A stretch of DNA of 64,000 nt from Lautropia mirabilis (lineage in GTDB: Bacteria; Pseudomonadota; Gammaproteobacteria; Burkholderiales; Burkholderiaceae_B). A program made the position numbers and the translations under genes. Shown here piece by piece: positions 1 to 9,334 of the stretch (position 1 is the first letter of the stretch; each line of letters opens with the position of its first letter). The stretch is taken from contig CAMCOS010000002.1 of the NCBI GenBank assembly GCA_945876565.1, forward strand, positions 62,001 to 126,000. The letters are read 5' to 3'. The notes under the pieces were generated by a model. The model saw nothing but the letters and a program-made list of their open reading frames with translations, did not search any database and was not told where the DNA came from.

Positions 1-2
1 TG

Positions 3-662
3 AGCATTGAACGATTCACCGATTTTTATGCGTCCATGAACGGTGGCGAGTCGGTTACCCCGACAGGCTTGGGTTACATCCCCATGGTCATCGAGCAGTC
101 CGGTCGTGGGGAGAGGGCCTACGATATCTACTCGCGTCTGTTGCGCGAGCGCGTTATTTTTCTGGTCGGCCCGGTCAATGATCAATCGGCAAACCTGATC
201 GTGGCGCAGATGTTGTTCTTGGAATCAGAGAATCCAGACAAGGACATTGCCTTGTATATCAACTCGCCTGGCGGCTCGGTGTACGCAGGCCTGGCGATCT
301 ATGACACCATGCGATTTATCAAGCCTGATGTCTCAACGCTGTGTACCGGGTTGGCGGCCAGCATGGGTGCCTTTCTTCTGGCAGCCGGGCATAAGGGTAA
401 ACGTTTTGCGTTGCCTAACTCGCGCATCATGATTCATCAGCCGTCCGGAGGTGCGCAAGGGCAGGCATCGGACATTCAGATTCAGGCCCGAGAGATTTTG
501 AGCTTGCGTGAACGCTTGAATCAAATTTTGGCTGAAAACACTGGTCAACCGATTAGCCGCATTGAACTTGACACTGAGCGTGACAACTTCATGTCTTCGG
601 AAGATGCGGTATCGTACGGCATGATTGACAAGATGCTGACCACCCGCGCCGACGTGGGCTGA
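3..662 (+). CDS. clpP: ATP-dependent Clp protease proteolytic subunit ClpP (5' end cut by about one base)
   Basis: Serine protease subunit that forms the double-heptamer chamber degrading proteins unfolded by ClpX or ClpA in the cytoplasm. An ATG lies at 36, but the frame is open to the window edge and the upstream residues [11 protein letters not shown] match the N-terminus of betaproteobacterial ClpP. The first two bases (tg) would complete an ATG, GTG or TTG whose first base lies just outside, so the real protein is probably about 220 residues and starts one base before the window. Catalytic Ser (GLAASMG), His (MIHQPSGG) and Asp (ERDNF) are at about residues 121, 146 and 195 of that longer form. 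The TGA at 1-3 could be the stop of an upstream gene (trigger factor is usual) overlapping the start; that is inference. clpX follows after a 39-bp gap filled by a tandem repeat. Confidence 0.97.
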   Translation, partial: SIERFTDFYASMNGGESVTPTGLGYIPMVIEQSGRGERAYDIYSRLLRERVIFLVGPVNDQSANLIVAQMLFLESENPDKDIALYINSPGGSVYAGLAIYDTMRFIKPDVSTLCTGLAASMGAFLLAAGHKGKRFALPNSRIMIHQPSGGAQGQASDIQIQAREILSLRERLNQILAENTGQPISRIELDTERDNFMSSEDAVSYGMIDKMLTTRADVG

Positions 663-697
663 GCGATAAGCGATAAGCGATAAGCGATAAGCGATAA
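663..697. repeat. 7-bp tandem repeat, 5 perfect copies, filling the clpP-clpX gap
   Basis: The unit GCGATAA is repeated five times without mismatch directly after the clpP stop, followed by GCGT and the clpX ATG at 702. The array occupies nearly the whole spacer, including the place where the clpX Shine-Dalgarno would be; no GGAG-like sequence is visible. Each unit carries a TAA stop. Confidence 0.95.
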
Positions 698-701
698 GCG
701 T

Positions 702-2003
702 ATGACCACCAAAAAAACCGCTGCTGACAATAAGACATTGCACTGCTCATTTTGTAACAAGAGCCAAAACGAAGTGCGCAAGCTCATTGCCGGCCCCTCC
801 GTTTTTATCTGTGATGAGTGCGTTGACTTGTGCAACGACATCATCCGTGAAGAGATGGTGTCAAGCGCCAAAGAGGCCATACGTACTGAGCTGCCCACGC
901 CGGCGGAAATAAAGTCGTTCCTTGATCGTTATGTGATCGGCCAGGACGGCCCCAAGCGCGTTTTGGCGGTGGCTGTTTACAACCATTACAAGCGTCTGCG
1001 CCACGGAGAGATTAAGGGCGACGATGTAGAGCTCAGCAAAAGCAACATTCTTTTGATTGGACCGACAGGCTCAGGCAAGACATTGCTTGCGCAAACTCTG
1101 GCGCGCCAGCTTAACGTGCCTTTTGTCATGGCTGATGCGACGACGTTAACCGAAGCGGGCTATGTAGGCGAAGACGTCGAGAACATCATTCAAAAGTTGC
1201 TGCAAAACTGCAATTACGAGGTTGAGAAAGCACAGCGCGCCATTGTCTACATCGATGAAATTGACAAGATTTCACGCAAGTCTGACAACCCATCGATCAC
1301 CCGTGATGTCTCGGGCGAGGGCGTTCAGCAGGCTTTGCTCAAGCTTATCGAGGGCACCGTTGCATCGGTCCCACCGCAAGGCGGGCGTAAGCACCCCAAC
1401 CAAGACTTTGTTCATGTGGATACCACCAACATTCTGTTCATCGTGGGTGGTGCGTTCGATGGCTTGGAGAAAGTGATCCTAAACCGCACCGAGCGCTCCG
1501 GGATTGGCTTTGGGGCGTCCGTGGCTGCAAAGAGCGAAAAAACGGCAGGCGATGCATTCCAGTCTGTCGAACCGGAGGATCTGGTTAAGTTTGGCTTGAT
1601 TCCTGAGCTTGTCGGTCGTTTGCCTGTGGTTGCCTCGCTCGAAGAGCTCGGCGAAGACACGCTAGTGCGTGTGTTGACTGAACCAACCAATTCTTTGGTG
1701 CGCCAGTTTCAAAAGCTATTTGAGATGGAAGGCGCCGAACTCGAAATCCGACCCCAGGCGCTACACGCCATTGCTCGCAAAGCCATTCAGCGTAAAACCG
1801 GTGCACGAGGCTTGCGCTCGATCCTTGAGGCAGCTCTGCTTGACGTGATGTTTGAGTTGCCTTCCAAGAGCAACATCAAGCGAGTCGTGCTAGACGAGGC
1901 TGCGATCGAAGGCAACGGTGAGCCTCTGCTGGTGTACGAAGATGCTGAGTCCATCTCTTCTGGTAAATCAAGTTCCCGAAAAGTGCGGGACGCTGCTGCC
2001 TGA
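702..2003 (+). CDS. clpX: ATP-dependent Clp protease ATP-binding subunit ClpX
   Basis: AAA+ unfoldase that recognises, unfolds and feeds substrates into ClpP. The 433-residue protein has the family's usual length and order: an N-terminal C4 zinc-binding domain (Cys15, Cys18, Cys37, Cys40), Walker A GPTGSGKT at about 120-127, the GYVGEDVE pore loop at about 153-160, and Walker B IVYIDEID at about 181-188. The [10 protein letters not shown] segment contains the IGF loop that docks on ClpP. It lies downstream of clpP in the same direction and is probably co-transcribed. The start at 702 is fixed by the conserved zinc domain just after it, but no ribosome binding site is visible, because the upstream spacer is the 7-bp repeat array. 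Confidence 0.98.
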   Translation: MTTKKTAADNKTLHCSFCNKSQNEVRKLIAGPSVFICDECVDLCNDIIREEMVSSAKEAIRTELPTPAEIKSFLDRYVIGQDGPKRVLAVAVYNHYKRLRHGEIKGDDVELSKSNILLIGPTGSGKTLLAQTLARQLNVPFVMADATTLTEAGYVGEDVENIIQKLLQNCNYEVEKAQRAIVYIDEIDKISRKSDNPSITRDVSGEGVQQALLKLIEGTVASVPPQGGRKHPNQDFVHVDTTNILFIVGGAFDGLEKVILNRTERSGIGFGASVAAKSEKTAGDAFQSVEPEDLVKFGLIPELVGRLPVVASLEELGEDTLVRVLTEPTNSLVRQFQKLFEMEGAELEIRPQALHAIARKAIQRKTGARGLRSILEAALLDVMFELPSKSNIKRVVLDEAAIEGNGEPLLVYEDAESISSGKSSSRKVRDAAA

Positions 2004-2004
2004 A

Positions 2005-2032
2005 CTTGATTTTTCAGCTATTGTCCCAATAT
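2005..2032 (+). promoter_or_regulatory. Heat-shock (sigma-32-like) promoter candidate for lon
   Basis: CTTGATT (2005-2011), a 13-bp spacer, then CCCAATAT (2025-2032) resembles the RpoH consensus CTTGAAA-N13/14-CCCCATNT. It begins two bases after the clpX stop and lies about 70 bp before lon, a known heat-shock gene in enterobacteria. This is a pattern match by eye; no transcription start has been mapped. Confidence 0.5.
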
Positions 2033-2100
2033 CAATGTCATGATTAGTGACACGGTTGTGACTATCAGATCACATTCCGGCTTATAGAGGACACATTCCT

Positions 2101-4566
2101 ATGTCAGGTCAAGACTTACTACCCGCTGAACGTCAATCCTTGCCTTTGTTACCACTGCGTGACGTGGTGGTGTTTCCGCACATGGTGATTCCTTTGTTTG
2201 TTGGGCGTCCTCGCTCAATCAAGGCTTTAGAGCTGGCCATGGAAAGCGGCAAAAACATTATGCTGGCGGCTCAGAAATCGGCTAGCAAGGACGACCCGAC
2301 GCCAGATGATGTCTACGAGATTGGATGTCTAGCGACCATTTTGCAAATGTTGAAGTTGCCAGATGGCACAGTTAAAGTGCTCGTCGAAGGCACGCAACGT
2401 GCACGCATTATCGCCATTCAAGAGGCCGACACTCATTTCTCAGCTGATTTGATGCCATTAATGCCCGACGTGGCCGCAGGCGCTGAGACAGAAGCTTTGC
2501 GTCGAGCGATCGTTAATCAATTTGAAACGTACGTCAAACTGAACAAGAAGATCCCGCCCGAGATTTTGACGTCCCTGGCTGGCATTGAAGATGCGGGTCG
2601 ACTCGCCGACACAATTGCCGCACACTTGCCACTGAAGTTAGAGCAAAAGCAGGAATTGCTTGAGGTCTTGTCTACCGTTGAACGCCTGGAAAAATTGCTT
2701 GCTCTGCTGGAGACCGAGATCGACATCCTGCAGGTTGAAAAGCGGATTCGTGGCCGTGTCAAAAAGCAGATGGAGAAAAGCCAGCGCGACTATTACCTCA
2801 ATGAGCAGGTCAAAGCCATTCAAAAGGAGCTCGGTGAGGGCGAAGATGGCGCAGACATCGAGGAACTAGAAAAACGCATTGAGGCTGCCCAGCTGCCCAA
2901 AGAGGCACGCAAGAAAGTTGATAATGAACTCAAGAAACTCAAGCTGATGTCGCCGATGTCAGCCGAAGCCACAGTGGTGCGCAATTACATTGATACGGTG
3001 ATTGGCCTGCCGTGGCGTAAGAAGAGCACGGTCAATTATTCTGTCCCTCATGCCGAAAGCGTGCTCGATGATGATCACTACGGTTTAGAGAAAGTCAAAG
3101 AACGAATTGTTGAGTACCTGGCGGTGCAGCAACGCGTTGATAAGGTCAAGGCCCCGATTCTTTGCCTGGTGGGTCCACCCGGTGTAGGTAAAACTTCGCT
3201 TGGCCAATCAATTGCCAAAGCAACCAACCGCAAGTTCATCCGAATGGCTTTGGGCGGGGTGCGTGATGAGGCCGAAATTCGAGGCCACCGCCGCACCTAT
3301 ATTGGATCCATGCCTGGCAAGATTTTGCAGAACATGACCAAGGTTGGCGTGCGCAACCCCCTGTTCTTGCTCGACGAGATAGACAAACTCGGCATGGACT
3401 TCCGTGGTGACCCGGCATCGGCTTTGCTCGAGGTGCTTGATCCTGAGCAAAATCACACGTTTCAAGATCACTATGTGGAAGTCGACTTTGATTTGTCGGA
3501 TGTGATGTTTGTTGCCACGAGCAACACCCTGAACATTCCGCCAGCTTTACTTGACCGCATGGAAGTTATTCGTCTGTCGGGTTACACCGAAGATGAGAAA
3601 GTCCACATCGCCATGGATCACTTGTTGCCCAAGCTCATGAAGAACAATGGCTTGCTTGAGCAGGAGTTACGGGTCGAAGAGTCCGCAGTGCGAGATGTCA
3701 TTCGCTACTACACCCGTGAGGCAGGCGTTCGTTCGCTTGAACGTGAAATCAGCAAAATCTGCCGTAAAGTGGTCAAGCAGCTTGTTGCTAATGTGCCTGC
3801 CGGAACTTCGCGTGCTGCCGCACGTAAGGCATCCAAGGCTGCGGCCATTAAAGAGCAGGTTGTGGTCATCAGCGAAAACCTGAACGACTATTTGGGTGTT
3901 CGTCGTTTTACCTTTGGCATGGCAGAAAAGCAAAACCAGGTTGGACAAGTCACTGGCTTGGCCTGGACCGAAGTGGGTGGTGATCTGTTGACCATTGAAG
4001 TGGCCGATATGCCTGGCAAGGGTGCGGTGTTGCGCACTGGCTCGCTTGGTGATGTGATGAAGGAATCGGTCGAGGCAGCCCGCACCGTTGTGCGAGCGCG
4101 AGCGCGTCGCCTAGGCGTTGCCGACACCGTGTTTGAAAAGCGTGACATGCACGTGCACGTGCCAGAAGGGGCGACACCAAAAGATGGTCCCTCAGCTGGT
4201 ATCGCCATTACAACTGCGATTGTGTCGGCTTTGACGCAGATCCCTGTGCGGGCAGATGTGGCGATGACCGGGGAGATTACCTTGCGTGGCGAAGTGTTGG
4301 CCATTGGTGGCTTGAAGGAAAAGCTCTTGGCAGCTCGCCGTGGCGGTATCAAGACGGTTCTGATACCTGAAGAGAACGTGAAGGATCTCGCGGAAATGCC
4401 CGACAACGTCAAAAACCATCTGGAGATTATCCCGGTGAAGTGGATTGACCAAGTCCTTGCCGTTGCCCTGGAAAAAGTGCCACAGCCCCTGGCTGAGGAG
4501 CCATTGCCAGAAGTGGTTCCCAAAACGGCTGTGGCAAGTGAGGTCGATCCAGTTATTAAGCACTGA
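2101..4566 (+). CDS. lon: ATP-dependent protease La (Lon)
   Basis: Single-chain AAA+ protease that degrades misfolded and short-lived regulatory proteins. The 821 residues give an N-terminal LON substrate-binding domain (about 10-210), a coiled segment, an AAA+ module with Walker A GPPGVGKT (358-365) and Walker B LFLLDEIDK, and a C-terminal peptidase domain. The catalytic dyad is Ser698 (KDGPSAG) and Lys741 (GGLKEK), with the 43-residue spacing seen in E. coli Lon. The C-terminus has about 20 extra residues after the protease fold. AGAGGA at 2086-2091 is a good ribosome binding site for the ATG. A heat-shock-like promoter lies in the spacer, and hslR follows after 26 bp. Confidence 0.98.
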   Translation: MSGQDLLPAERQSLPLLPLRDVVVFPHMVIPLFVGRPRSIKALELAMESGKNIMLAAQKSASKDDPTPDDVYEIGCLATILQMLKLPDGTVKVLVEGTQRARIIAIQEADTHFSADLMPLMPDVAAGAETEALRRAIVNQFETYVKLNKKIPPEILTSLAGIEDAGRLADTIAAHLPLKLEQKQELLEVLSTVERLEKLLALLETEIDILQVEKRIRGRVKKQMEKSQRDYYLNEQVKAIQKELGEGEDGADIEELEKRIEAAQLPKEARKKVDNELKKLKLMSPMSAEATVVRNYIDTVIGLPWRKKSTVNYSVPHAESVLDDDHYGLEKVKERIVEYLAVQQRVDKVKAPILCLVGPPGVGKTSLGQSIAKATNRKFIRMALGGVRDEAEIRGHRRTYIGSMPGKILQNMTKVGVRNPLFLLDEIDKLGMDFRGDPASALLEVLDPEQNHTFQDHYVEVDFDLSDVMFVATSNTLNIPPALLDRMEVIRLSGYTEDEKVHIAMDHLLPKLMKNNGLLEQELRVEESAVRDVIRYYTREAGVRSLEREISKICRKVVKQLVANVPAGTSRAAARKASKAAAIKEQVVVISENLNDYLGVRRFTFGMAEKQNQVGQVTGLAWTEVGGDLLTIEVADMPGKGAVLRTGSLGDVMKESVEAARTVVRARARRLGVADTVFEKRDMHVHVPEGATPKDGPSAGIAITTAIVSALTQIPVRADVAMTGEITLRGEVLAIGGLKEKLLAARRGGIKTVLIPEENVKDLAEMPDNVKNHLEIIPVKWIDQVLAVALEKVPQPLAEEPLPEVVPKTAVASEVDPVIKH

Positions 4567-4592
4567 AACTAATCCAGCGCGAGGGTTTTGGA

Positions 4593-4988
4593 TTGCAAGA
4601 ATCGGTTCAAAGCGTACGACTCGACAAGTGGCTGTGGGCGGCGCGGTTTTTTAAGTCCCGTTCACTAGCCACTGAGGCAATCGAGATGGGGCGCGTGCAT
4701 GTCAACGGCGAGCGGGTCAAACCCGCGCGTTTGCTAAAGCCCGGGGAAAAAGTTCGAGTTCAGCGCGGGCAGGAACGGCTTGAGGTTTTTGTGCGTTTCT
4801 TGAGTGATGTCAGAAGATCGGCACCATTGGCTCAGTTACTGTATGACGAGACCATCGAAAGCATGGCGGCAAGACAAGAGGCCTCTGAGAGAAGGCGTCT
4901 ATACAGTGAACCTGCGCAGGGCTTGATGGGTAGACCAACCAAGCGAAACCGCCGAGCAATCGAGCGGTTCGCGCGAGATGAAGCTTGA
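4593..4988 (+). CDS. hslR: Heat-shock protein 15, S4-domain RNA-binding protein (HslR)
   Basis: Small basic S4 RNA-binding protein. In E. coli, Hsp15 binds stalled free 50S subunits carrying nascent chains and recycles them. The S4 motif occupies about residues 8-70 (RLDKWLWAARFFKSRSLA, then the VNGERVKPA turn), followed by an arginine-rich tail; 131 residues compares with 133 in E. coli. The start is TTG at 4593, placed just before the S4 fold, with GAGGG at 4581-4585 as a weak ribosome binding site. It sits 26 bp after lon and may share its heat-shock promoter. It converges on lexA with a 9-bp gap. Confidence 0.9.
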   Translation: MQESVQSVRLDKWLWAARFFKSRSLATEAIEMGRVHVNGERVKPARLLKPGEKVRVQRGQERLEVFVRFLSDVRRSAPLAQLLYDETIESMAARQEASERRRLYSEPAQGLMGRPTKRNRRAIERFARDEA

Positions 4989-4997
4989 ACGCTGAGA

Positions 4998-5681
4998 TTA
5001 GTTCAAGGCGCCAGGCCGTATCAGGCCGACTGCAATCCCTTCGATGGCGAAGTTATTCGCTTCAGTGACGATGATTGGCTCGAAATCGGGGTTTTCAGGT
5101 TCGAGAATCACACGACTGCGTTCACGCACGAGACGTTTGACGGTGACATCGTCATCAATGCGCGCCACGACGATTTGACCCGACCGGGCTTCTGCTGTTT
5201 TTTTCACGGCCAGTAAATCGCCGTCGATGATACCAATGTCACGCATGCTCATGCCGCGCACTTGCAGCATGTAGTCGGGCTGTTTCTCAAACAGAGCAGG
5301 GTCGACAGCAACTTCACGCGCCACGTTCTCTGCAGCCAGAATGGGCGCGCCAGCCGCGACCCGACCAATCACGGGAAGCGTCAAGGCACTGACGATGTCG
5401 CGCACCACGCGAACAGTCGATGCTAATGTGGTTTCGGTCTCGGTTTCGGTTACGTTTTCGTTCGCACTTTGCATCAGCCGAATACCGCGCGAGGCGCCCG
5501 GGGCTAGGCTGAGGTAGCCTTTTTTCTCGAGTGCTCGAAGATGATCCTCCGCAGCGTTCGCCGACTTGAATCCCAAGGTTTGGGCAATTTCAGCACGCGT
5601 TGGCGGAAAACCGGTGTTGGCAATGGCTTGCTCGATCAACCCGAGAATTTCAGACTGACGTGCGGTAAGTTTGCTGGCCAT
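4998..5681 (-). CDS. lexA: SOS response repressor LexA
   Basis: Transcriptional repressor and self-cleaving S24 peptidase that controls the SOS regulon; RecA filaments trigger its cleavage. It has an N-terminal winged helix (about 1-68), a hinge, and a C-terminal peptidase domain. The cleavage site Ala-Gly is in RVAAGAP (about 110-111), the nucleophile Ser in RGMSMRD (about 145) and the general-base Lys in VTVKRL (about 182), 37 apart as in E. coli. The ATG at 5681 (MASKLTARQ) is preferred over the GTG six bases upstream, because that GTG overlaps the ribosome binding site AAGAGG. At 227 residues it is longer than E. coli LexA (202), mostly in a Thr/Glu-repeat hinge. A near-perfect SOS box lies upstream. 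Confidence 0.97.
   Translation of the reverse strand: MASKLTARQSEILGLIEQAIANTGFPPTRAEIAQTLGFKSANAAEDHLRALEKKGYLSLAPGASRGIRLMQSANENVTETETETTLASTVRVVRDIVSALTLPVIGRVAAGAPILAAENVAREVAVDPALFEKQPDYMLQVRGMSMRDIGIIDGDLLAVKKTAEARSGQIVVARIDDDVTVKRLVRERSRVILEPENPDFEPIIVTEANNFAIEGIAVGLIRPGALN
5430..5453. repeat. 6-bp repeat inside lexA encoding a Thr-Glu run in the hinge
   Basis: On the plus strand, four consecutive hexamers close to GGTTTC (GGTTTC, GGTCTC, GGTTTC, GGTTAC) lie inside lexA, with two more degenerate units up to 5465. They encode alternating Thr and Glu between the DNA-binding and peptidase domains. The unit length keeps frame, so copy-number change would only alter hinge length. Confidence 0.75.
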
Positions 5682-5694
5682 GAGCACCTCTTAG

Positions 5695-5710
5695 CTGTAT
5701 AGATATACAG
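5695..5710. promoter_or_regulatory. SOS box (LexA operator)
   Basis: CTGTATAGATATACAG differs at one position from the E. coli consensus CTGTATATATATACAG and is a near-perfect palindrome. It lies 14 bp before the lexA start, just downstream of the probable -10 element, as expected for LexA autorepression. No comparable box was found elsewhere in the window. Confidence 0.93.
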
Positions 5711-5711
5711 C

Positions 5712-5740
5712 ATTATGGCTCAGGCCAGCGGTCAACGCAA
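5712..5740 (-). promoter_or_regulatory. Sigma-70 promoter candidate for lexA
   Basis: Read on the minus strand: -35 TTGCGT (5735-5740), 17-bp spacer, -10 CATAAT (5712-5717). The SOS box begins two bases after the -10, so LexA would cover the start of transcription. Confidence 0.5.
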
Positions 5741-5784
5741 GCCAAAAGACTGCCAATACATTGAATTTACAGAGTTTGTTGCAT

Positions 5785-6990
5785 TTAAACCTTCAGTACG
5801 GCAATGATCGCATTGGCCACTCGATCAATGTTGCGGCTATTCAGAGCGGCAACACAAATACGCCCGCTAGAAACGGCATAGATGCCATGATCGTCGCGCA
5901 GTTTGTCGACCTGAGCAGCTGTCAAGCCAGAGTATGAGAACATGCCTTTTTGGGCGAGTACAAAATCAAAGTTAGCGGCCACCCCAGCTGCCATTAGCTT
6001 TGCCACGAGTTGGTCGCGCATCTCTTTGATTCGGCTGCGCATTTCAGCGAGTTCGGTCGCCCACATGTCAAACAGTGCATCGTTGCCAAGCACCTCAGCG
6101 ACCACAGCCGCACCGAATGTAGGGGGGTTGGAGTAGTTCGTGCGAATCACTCGTTTGACTTGGCTAAGCACGCGCTTGGCCTCATCGGCATTGCCAGTTA
6201 CAACAGTCAAGGCGCCGATGCGCTCTCCGTAAAGAGAAAATGACTTTGAAAAAGAGGTGCTGATCAAGCAGGTCATGCCCATCTCGACAAATAGCCGAAC
6301 CGCTGCTGCGTCTTGCGTTAATCCATCGCCAAAGCCCTGATAGGCCATGTCTAGAAACGGCACGTGATTCTTGGCTTTGACCGCATCGGCGATCTCGCGC
6401 CACTGGGCAGCGGTGGGGTCAACACCAGTGGGGTTGTGGCAGCAGGCGTGTAGCACCACTATGCTGCCATCGGGCAGAGCGCTGATGCTCTTGATCATGC
6501 CGGCGAGGTTTAAGCCATGGGTTGTCGCATCGTAGTAGTCGTATTCCACAACCTCAAAACCTGCACGCTCAAAAAGCGCGCGATGGTTCTCCCAGCTAGG
6601 GGTGCTGATCGCGACTTTGGCCTCAGGTAGCAGTTGTTTGAGATAGTCCGCACCGATCTTCAGTGCACCGGTTCCGCCAACCGCCTGAACCGTAAAAGCA
6701 CGGCCAGAAGTATTGGCCTCACTGTCTTTGCCCAGCACGAGCTCGCGCGCGGCTTTGTTCAGGCTTGCCAAGCCTTCAATCGGAAGGTAGCTGTGTGCGG
6801 CGGCCGCTTTGACCCGGTCAACCTCAGCCTGGTGAACACACTTCAGTAAAGGCACACGACCTTGGTCATCGTAATAGACGCCAACCCCGAGGTTAACTTT
6901 GTCCGGACGTTGATCGGCGAGGTACTGCTCGTTTAAGCCAAGAATAGGGTCGCGTGGGGCGAGTTCAACAGCTTGGAATAGTGTGCTCAT
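5785..6990 (-). CDS. Aspartate/aromatic amino acid aminotransferase (class I, PLP)
   Basis: Cytoplasmic class I aminotransferase of the AspC/TyrB type, transferring amino groups between aspartate or aromatic amino acids and 2-oxoglutarate. The sequence carries NLGVGVYYDD near the N-terminus, the NPTGVDPT motif, and the PLP Schiff-base lysine in STSFSKSFSLYGER (about Lys249). Family members close with an arginine that binds the substrate carboxylate, here in SGRICVAALN. The ATG at 6990 (MSTLFQAVELAPRDPI) gives about 401 residues and matches betaproteobacterial homologues. An in-frame ATG at 7011 is possible, and neither has a clear ribosome binding site. It is transcribed toward lexA and divergently from uvrB. 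Sequence alone does not separate AspC from TyrB activity. Confidence 0.93.
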   Translation of the reverse strand: MSTLFQAVELAPRDPILGLNEQYLADQRPDKVNLGVGVYYDDQGRVPLLKCVHQAEVDRVKAAAAHSYLPIEGLASLNKAARELVLGKDSEANTSGRAFTVQAVGGTGALKIGADYLKQLLPEAKVAISTPSWENHRALFERAGFEVVEYDYYDATTHGLNLAGMIKSISALPDGSIVVLHACCHNPTGVDPTAAQWREIADAVKAKNHVPFLDMAYQGFGDGLTQDAAAVRLFVEMGMTCLISTSFSKSFSLYGERIGALTVVTGNADEAKRVLSQVKRVIRTNYSNPPTFGAAVVAEVLGNDALFDMWATELAEMRSRIKEMRDQLVAKLMAAGVAANFDFVLAQKGMFSYSGLTAAQVDKLRDDHGIYAVSSGRICVAALNSRNIDRVANAIIAVLKV

Positions 6991-7035
6991 GGTGTGTTTG
7001 TGTAATGTCATGTAAAGGTCATGAAGTGCCCTGAG

Positions 7036-7064
7036 TGGACGGAATGCTTTTATGCAGCCATAAT
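7036..7064 (+). promoter_or_regulatory. Sigma-70 promoter candidate for uvrB
   Basis: TGGACG (7036-7041), 17-bp spacer, CATAAT (7059-7064). The predicted transcription start near 7071 would leave a 40-nt leader that contains the hairpin at 7083-7098. I see no SOS box here, unlike E. coli uvrB. Confidence 0.4.
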
Positions 7065-7082
7065 GCTCGGTTGTCTCTTGAT

Positions 7083-7098
7083 TTAGGGGTTTCCCTAA
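7083..7098. promoter_or_regulatory. Perfect 6-bp hairpin in the uvrB leader
   Basis: TTAGGG-GTTT-CCCTAA is a perfect inverted repeat that ends 14 bp before the uvrB ATG. The AAGG at 7097-7100, the only ribosome-binding-site candidate, overlaps its right arm. A very similar element precedes the next plus-strand gene (9335-9352). Confidence 0.5.
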
Positions 7099-7112
7099 GG
7101 TACAAGTCTAGC

Positions 7113-9143
7113 ATGTCGCAAGGTCGCTTCGTTGAGTTTCCAGACAGTCCGTTTTCTCTATATCAGCCTTATCTGCCGGCGGGTGATCAGCCTCAGGCGA
7201 TCGATAAACTGGCCGATGGTGTCACTGATGGCTTGATGTACCAGACGCTGCTTGGGGTGACTGGGTCCGGGAAAACGTTCACCATGGCCAACGTGATCGC
7301 CCGCTCGGGTAGGCCCGCTTTGGTCTTGGCACCGAACAAGACCTTGGCAGCGCAGCTTTACTCGGAGATGCGCGAGTTTTTCCCGCGCAATGCAGTTGAA
7401 TATTTTGTGTCTTACTACGATTACTATCAGCCAGAAGCCTACGTACCCTCGCGTGATCTGTTCATTGAGAAAGATTCGTCGATCAACGAGCACATTGAGC
7501 AGATGCGTCTGTCGGCAACGAAAAGCTTGCTTGAGCGACGTGACACGGTGATTGTTGGGACGGTTTCATGTATCTACGGTATCGGCAACCCGTCTGATTA
7601 CCACGCGATGGTGCTGGTATTGAGAGCTGGTGACCGAATCTCCAGGCGCGAGGTATTGGCGCGACTGGTGGCGATGCAATATACCCGCAATGATGCCGAG
7701 TTCACTCGCGGTGTGTTTCGTGCCCGTGGTGATGTTATTGATGTCTACCCCGCTGAAAGCGCTGACTTGGCCGTGCGTATCTCGATGTTTGACGATGAAA
7801 TCGAGTCGCTGTCGCTCTTTGACCCCTTGACTGGCAAAGTTCGGCAAACCGTGCCGCGATTCACGGTTTATCCAGGCTCGCATTACGTGACCCCGCGTGA
7901 CACGGTCTTGCGAGCGATCGAGACGATCAAGGAGGAGCTGCGCACGCGGGTCAAGCAGTTTGTCGATAATGGCCAATTGCTGGAAGCGCAACGTATCGAG
8001 CAACGCACTCGGTTTGATCTCGAGATGCTGGCAGAGCTCGGGTTTTGTAAGGGCATCGAAAACTACTCCAGGCACCTCTCTGGGGCCAAGCCTGGTGATC
8101 CGCCGCCCACCTTGATCGACTATTTACCCGCTGACGCCTTGATGTTCCTTGATGAGAGTCATGTGACCATCGGTCAGCTCGGCGGCATGTATCGCGGTGA
8201 CCGGGCCCGCAAGGAGACGCTGGTGCAGTATGGGTTTCGTTTGCCATCGGCACTAGACAACCGACCGTTGCGCATGGAGGAGTTTGAAGAGCGCATGCGG
8301 CAGACGGTCTTCGTTTCTGCCACGCCAGCTAACTACGAAAAGGAACATGCTGACCAAGTCGTTGAGCAAGTGGTTCGACCCACTGGTCTAGTGGATCCCA
8401 TCGTGGAGGTGCTGCCAGCCAAGACGCAAGTTGACAGTTTGTTGGAGCAGGCCAAAGTGCGCATCGCGCTTGGTCAGCGTGTGCTAGTGACCACGTTAAC
8501 CAAGCGCATGTCAGAAGACCTAACCGACTTTCTTTCAGAGCAAGGTCTCAAAGTGCGTTATTTGCACTCTGACATCGACACCGTCGAGCGGGTCGAGATT
8601 ATCCGGGACTTGCGTCTTGGGACGTTTGATGTCTTGGTTGGGATTAACTTGCTGCGCGAAGGGCTTGATATCCCTGAAGTTTCATTGGTGGCGATTCTCG
8701 ATGCTGACAAGGAGGGGTTTTTACGCTCTGAACGCAGCCTGATTCAAACCATTGGCCGCGCCGCTCGAAACCTTAATGGTCATGCGATTCTCTATGCCGA
8801 TACCGTCACCGAATCGATGCGCCGCGCCATGCATGAGACCGAGCGGCGCCGGCAACGCCAGCTCGCATTTAATGCGGAGCACGGGATTGAGGCCAAGGGC
8901 GTCATTAAAGCCGTCAAAGAACTCATCGATGGGGTGCTGCAAACGCCTGCGTCCGATGCGGACTCGAACGATCTTTTGCCGCAAGGAGTCCGCATTGATG
9001 ACGAGAAATCGGTGTCTAGGGCGATTAAGTCGCTAGAGAGGGCAATGCTCGACCATGCCCGAAACTTGGAGTTCGAGCAGGCGGCAGCGGCTCGCGACGC
9101 TTTGAACAAATTAAAGACACAGGTGTTGCAGTCCGGGGGGTAA
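7113..9143 (+). CDS. uvrB: Excinuclease ABC subunit UvrB
   Basis: DNA damage-verification helicase of nucleotide excision repair; it is loaded by UvrA and recruits UvrC. It has Walker A GVTGSGKT (about 48-55), the damage-gripping beta-hairpin region rich in Tyr ([16 protein letters not shown]), Walker B FLDESH, helicase motifs such as [10 protein letters not shown] and QTIGRAARN, and a C-terminal UVR (UvrC-contact) motif at about 635-670. Translation could begin at GTG 7035, but the ATG at 7113 (MSQGRFVEF) gives 676 residues, the usual size, and leaves room for the promoter. It is transcribed divergently from the aminotransferase gene. Confidence 0.97.
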   Translation: MSQGRFVEFPDSPFSLYQPYLPAGDQPQAIDKLADGVTDGLMYQTLLGVTGSGKTFTMANVIARSGRPALVLAPNKTLAAQLYSEMREFFPRNAVEYFVSYYDYYQPEAYVPSRDLFIEKDSSINEHIEQMRLSATKSLLERRDTVIVGTVSCIYGIGNPSDYHAMVLVLRAGDRISRREVLARLVAMQYTRNDAEFTRGVFRARGDVIDVYPAESADLAVRISMFDDEIESLSLFDPLTGKVRQTVPRFTVYPGSHYVTPRDTVLRAIETIKEELRTRVKQFVDNGQLLEAQRIEQRTRFDLEMLAELGFCKGIENYSRHLSGAKPGDPPPTLIDYLPADALMFLDESHVTIGQLGGMYRGDRARKETLVQYGFRLPSALDNRPLRMEEFEERMRQTVFVSATPANYEKEHADQVVEQVVRPTGLVDPIVEVLPAKTQVDSLLEQAKVRIALGQRVLVTTLTKRMSEDLTDFLSEQGLKVRYLHSDIDTVERVEIIRDLRLGTFDVLVGINLLREGLDIPEVSLVAILDADKEGFLRSERSLIQTIGRAARNLNGHAILYADTVTESMRRAMHETERRRQRQLAFNAEHGIEAKGVIKAVKELIDGVLQTPASDADSNDLLPQGVRIDDEKSVSRAIKSLERAMLDHARNLEFEQAAAARDALNKLKTQVLQSGG

Positions 9144-9334
9144 TCTTGGTGACAGTATTTAGGTTACAACCGTGTTCGAAGTGCTTTTGCCGCAACAGAT
9201 CCCCACAAAATAGTTATGCCTTCAGTTACAAATTACATCAGGATGGTTACGTAGATAATTGATAAAGTTAAATATAAATTTTTTTACAATGGCTGTAACT
9301 TCTTTGCAACTCGTGCAAAATTCTTCTGGACAAG

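Noticed and set aside
663-697. Possible CRISPR array at clpP-clpX or at the other repeat arrays
   Set aside because: Units are 7-14 bp with no spacers between them and no cas genes are present; these are simple tandem repeats.
3888-4523. 211-codon open frame antisense to lon
   Set aside because: It lies wholly inside lon, whose catalytic residues are intact; low-complexity Ser/Arg/Thr-rich translation is typical of an antisense shadow.
6991-7112. SOS box upstream of uvrB
   Set aside because: No CTGT-N8-ACAG-like palindrome is present in the divergent spacer, although E. coli uvrB has one.
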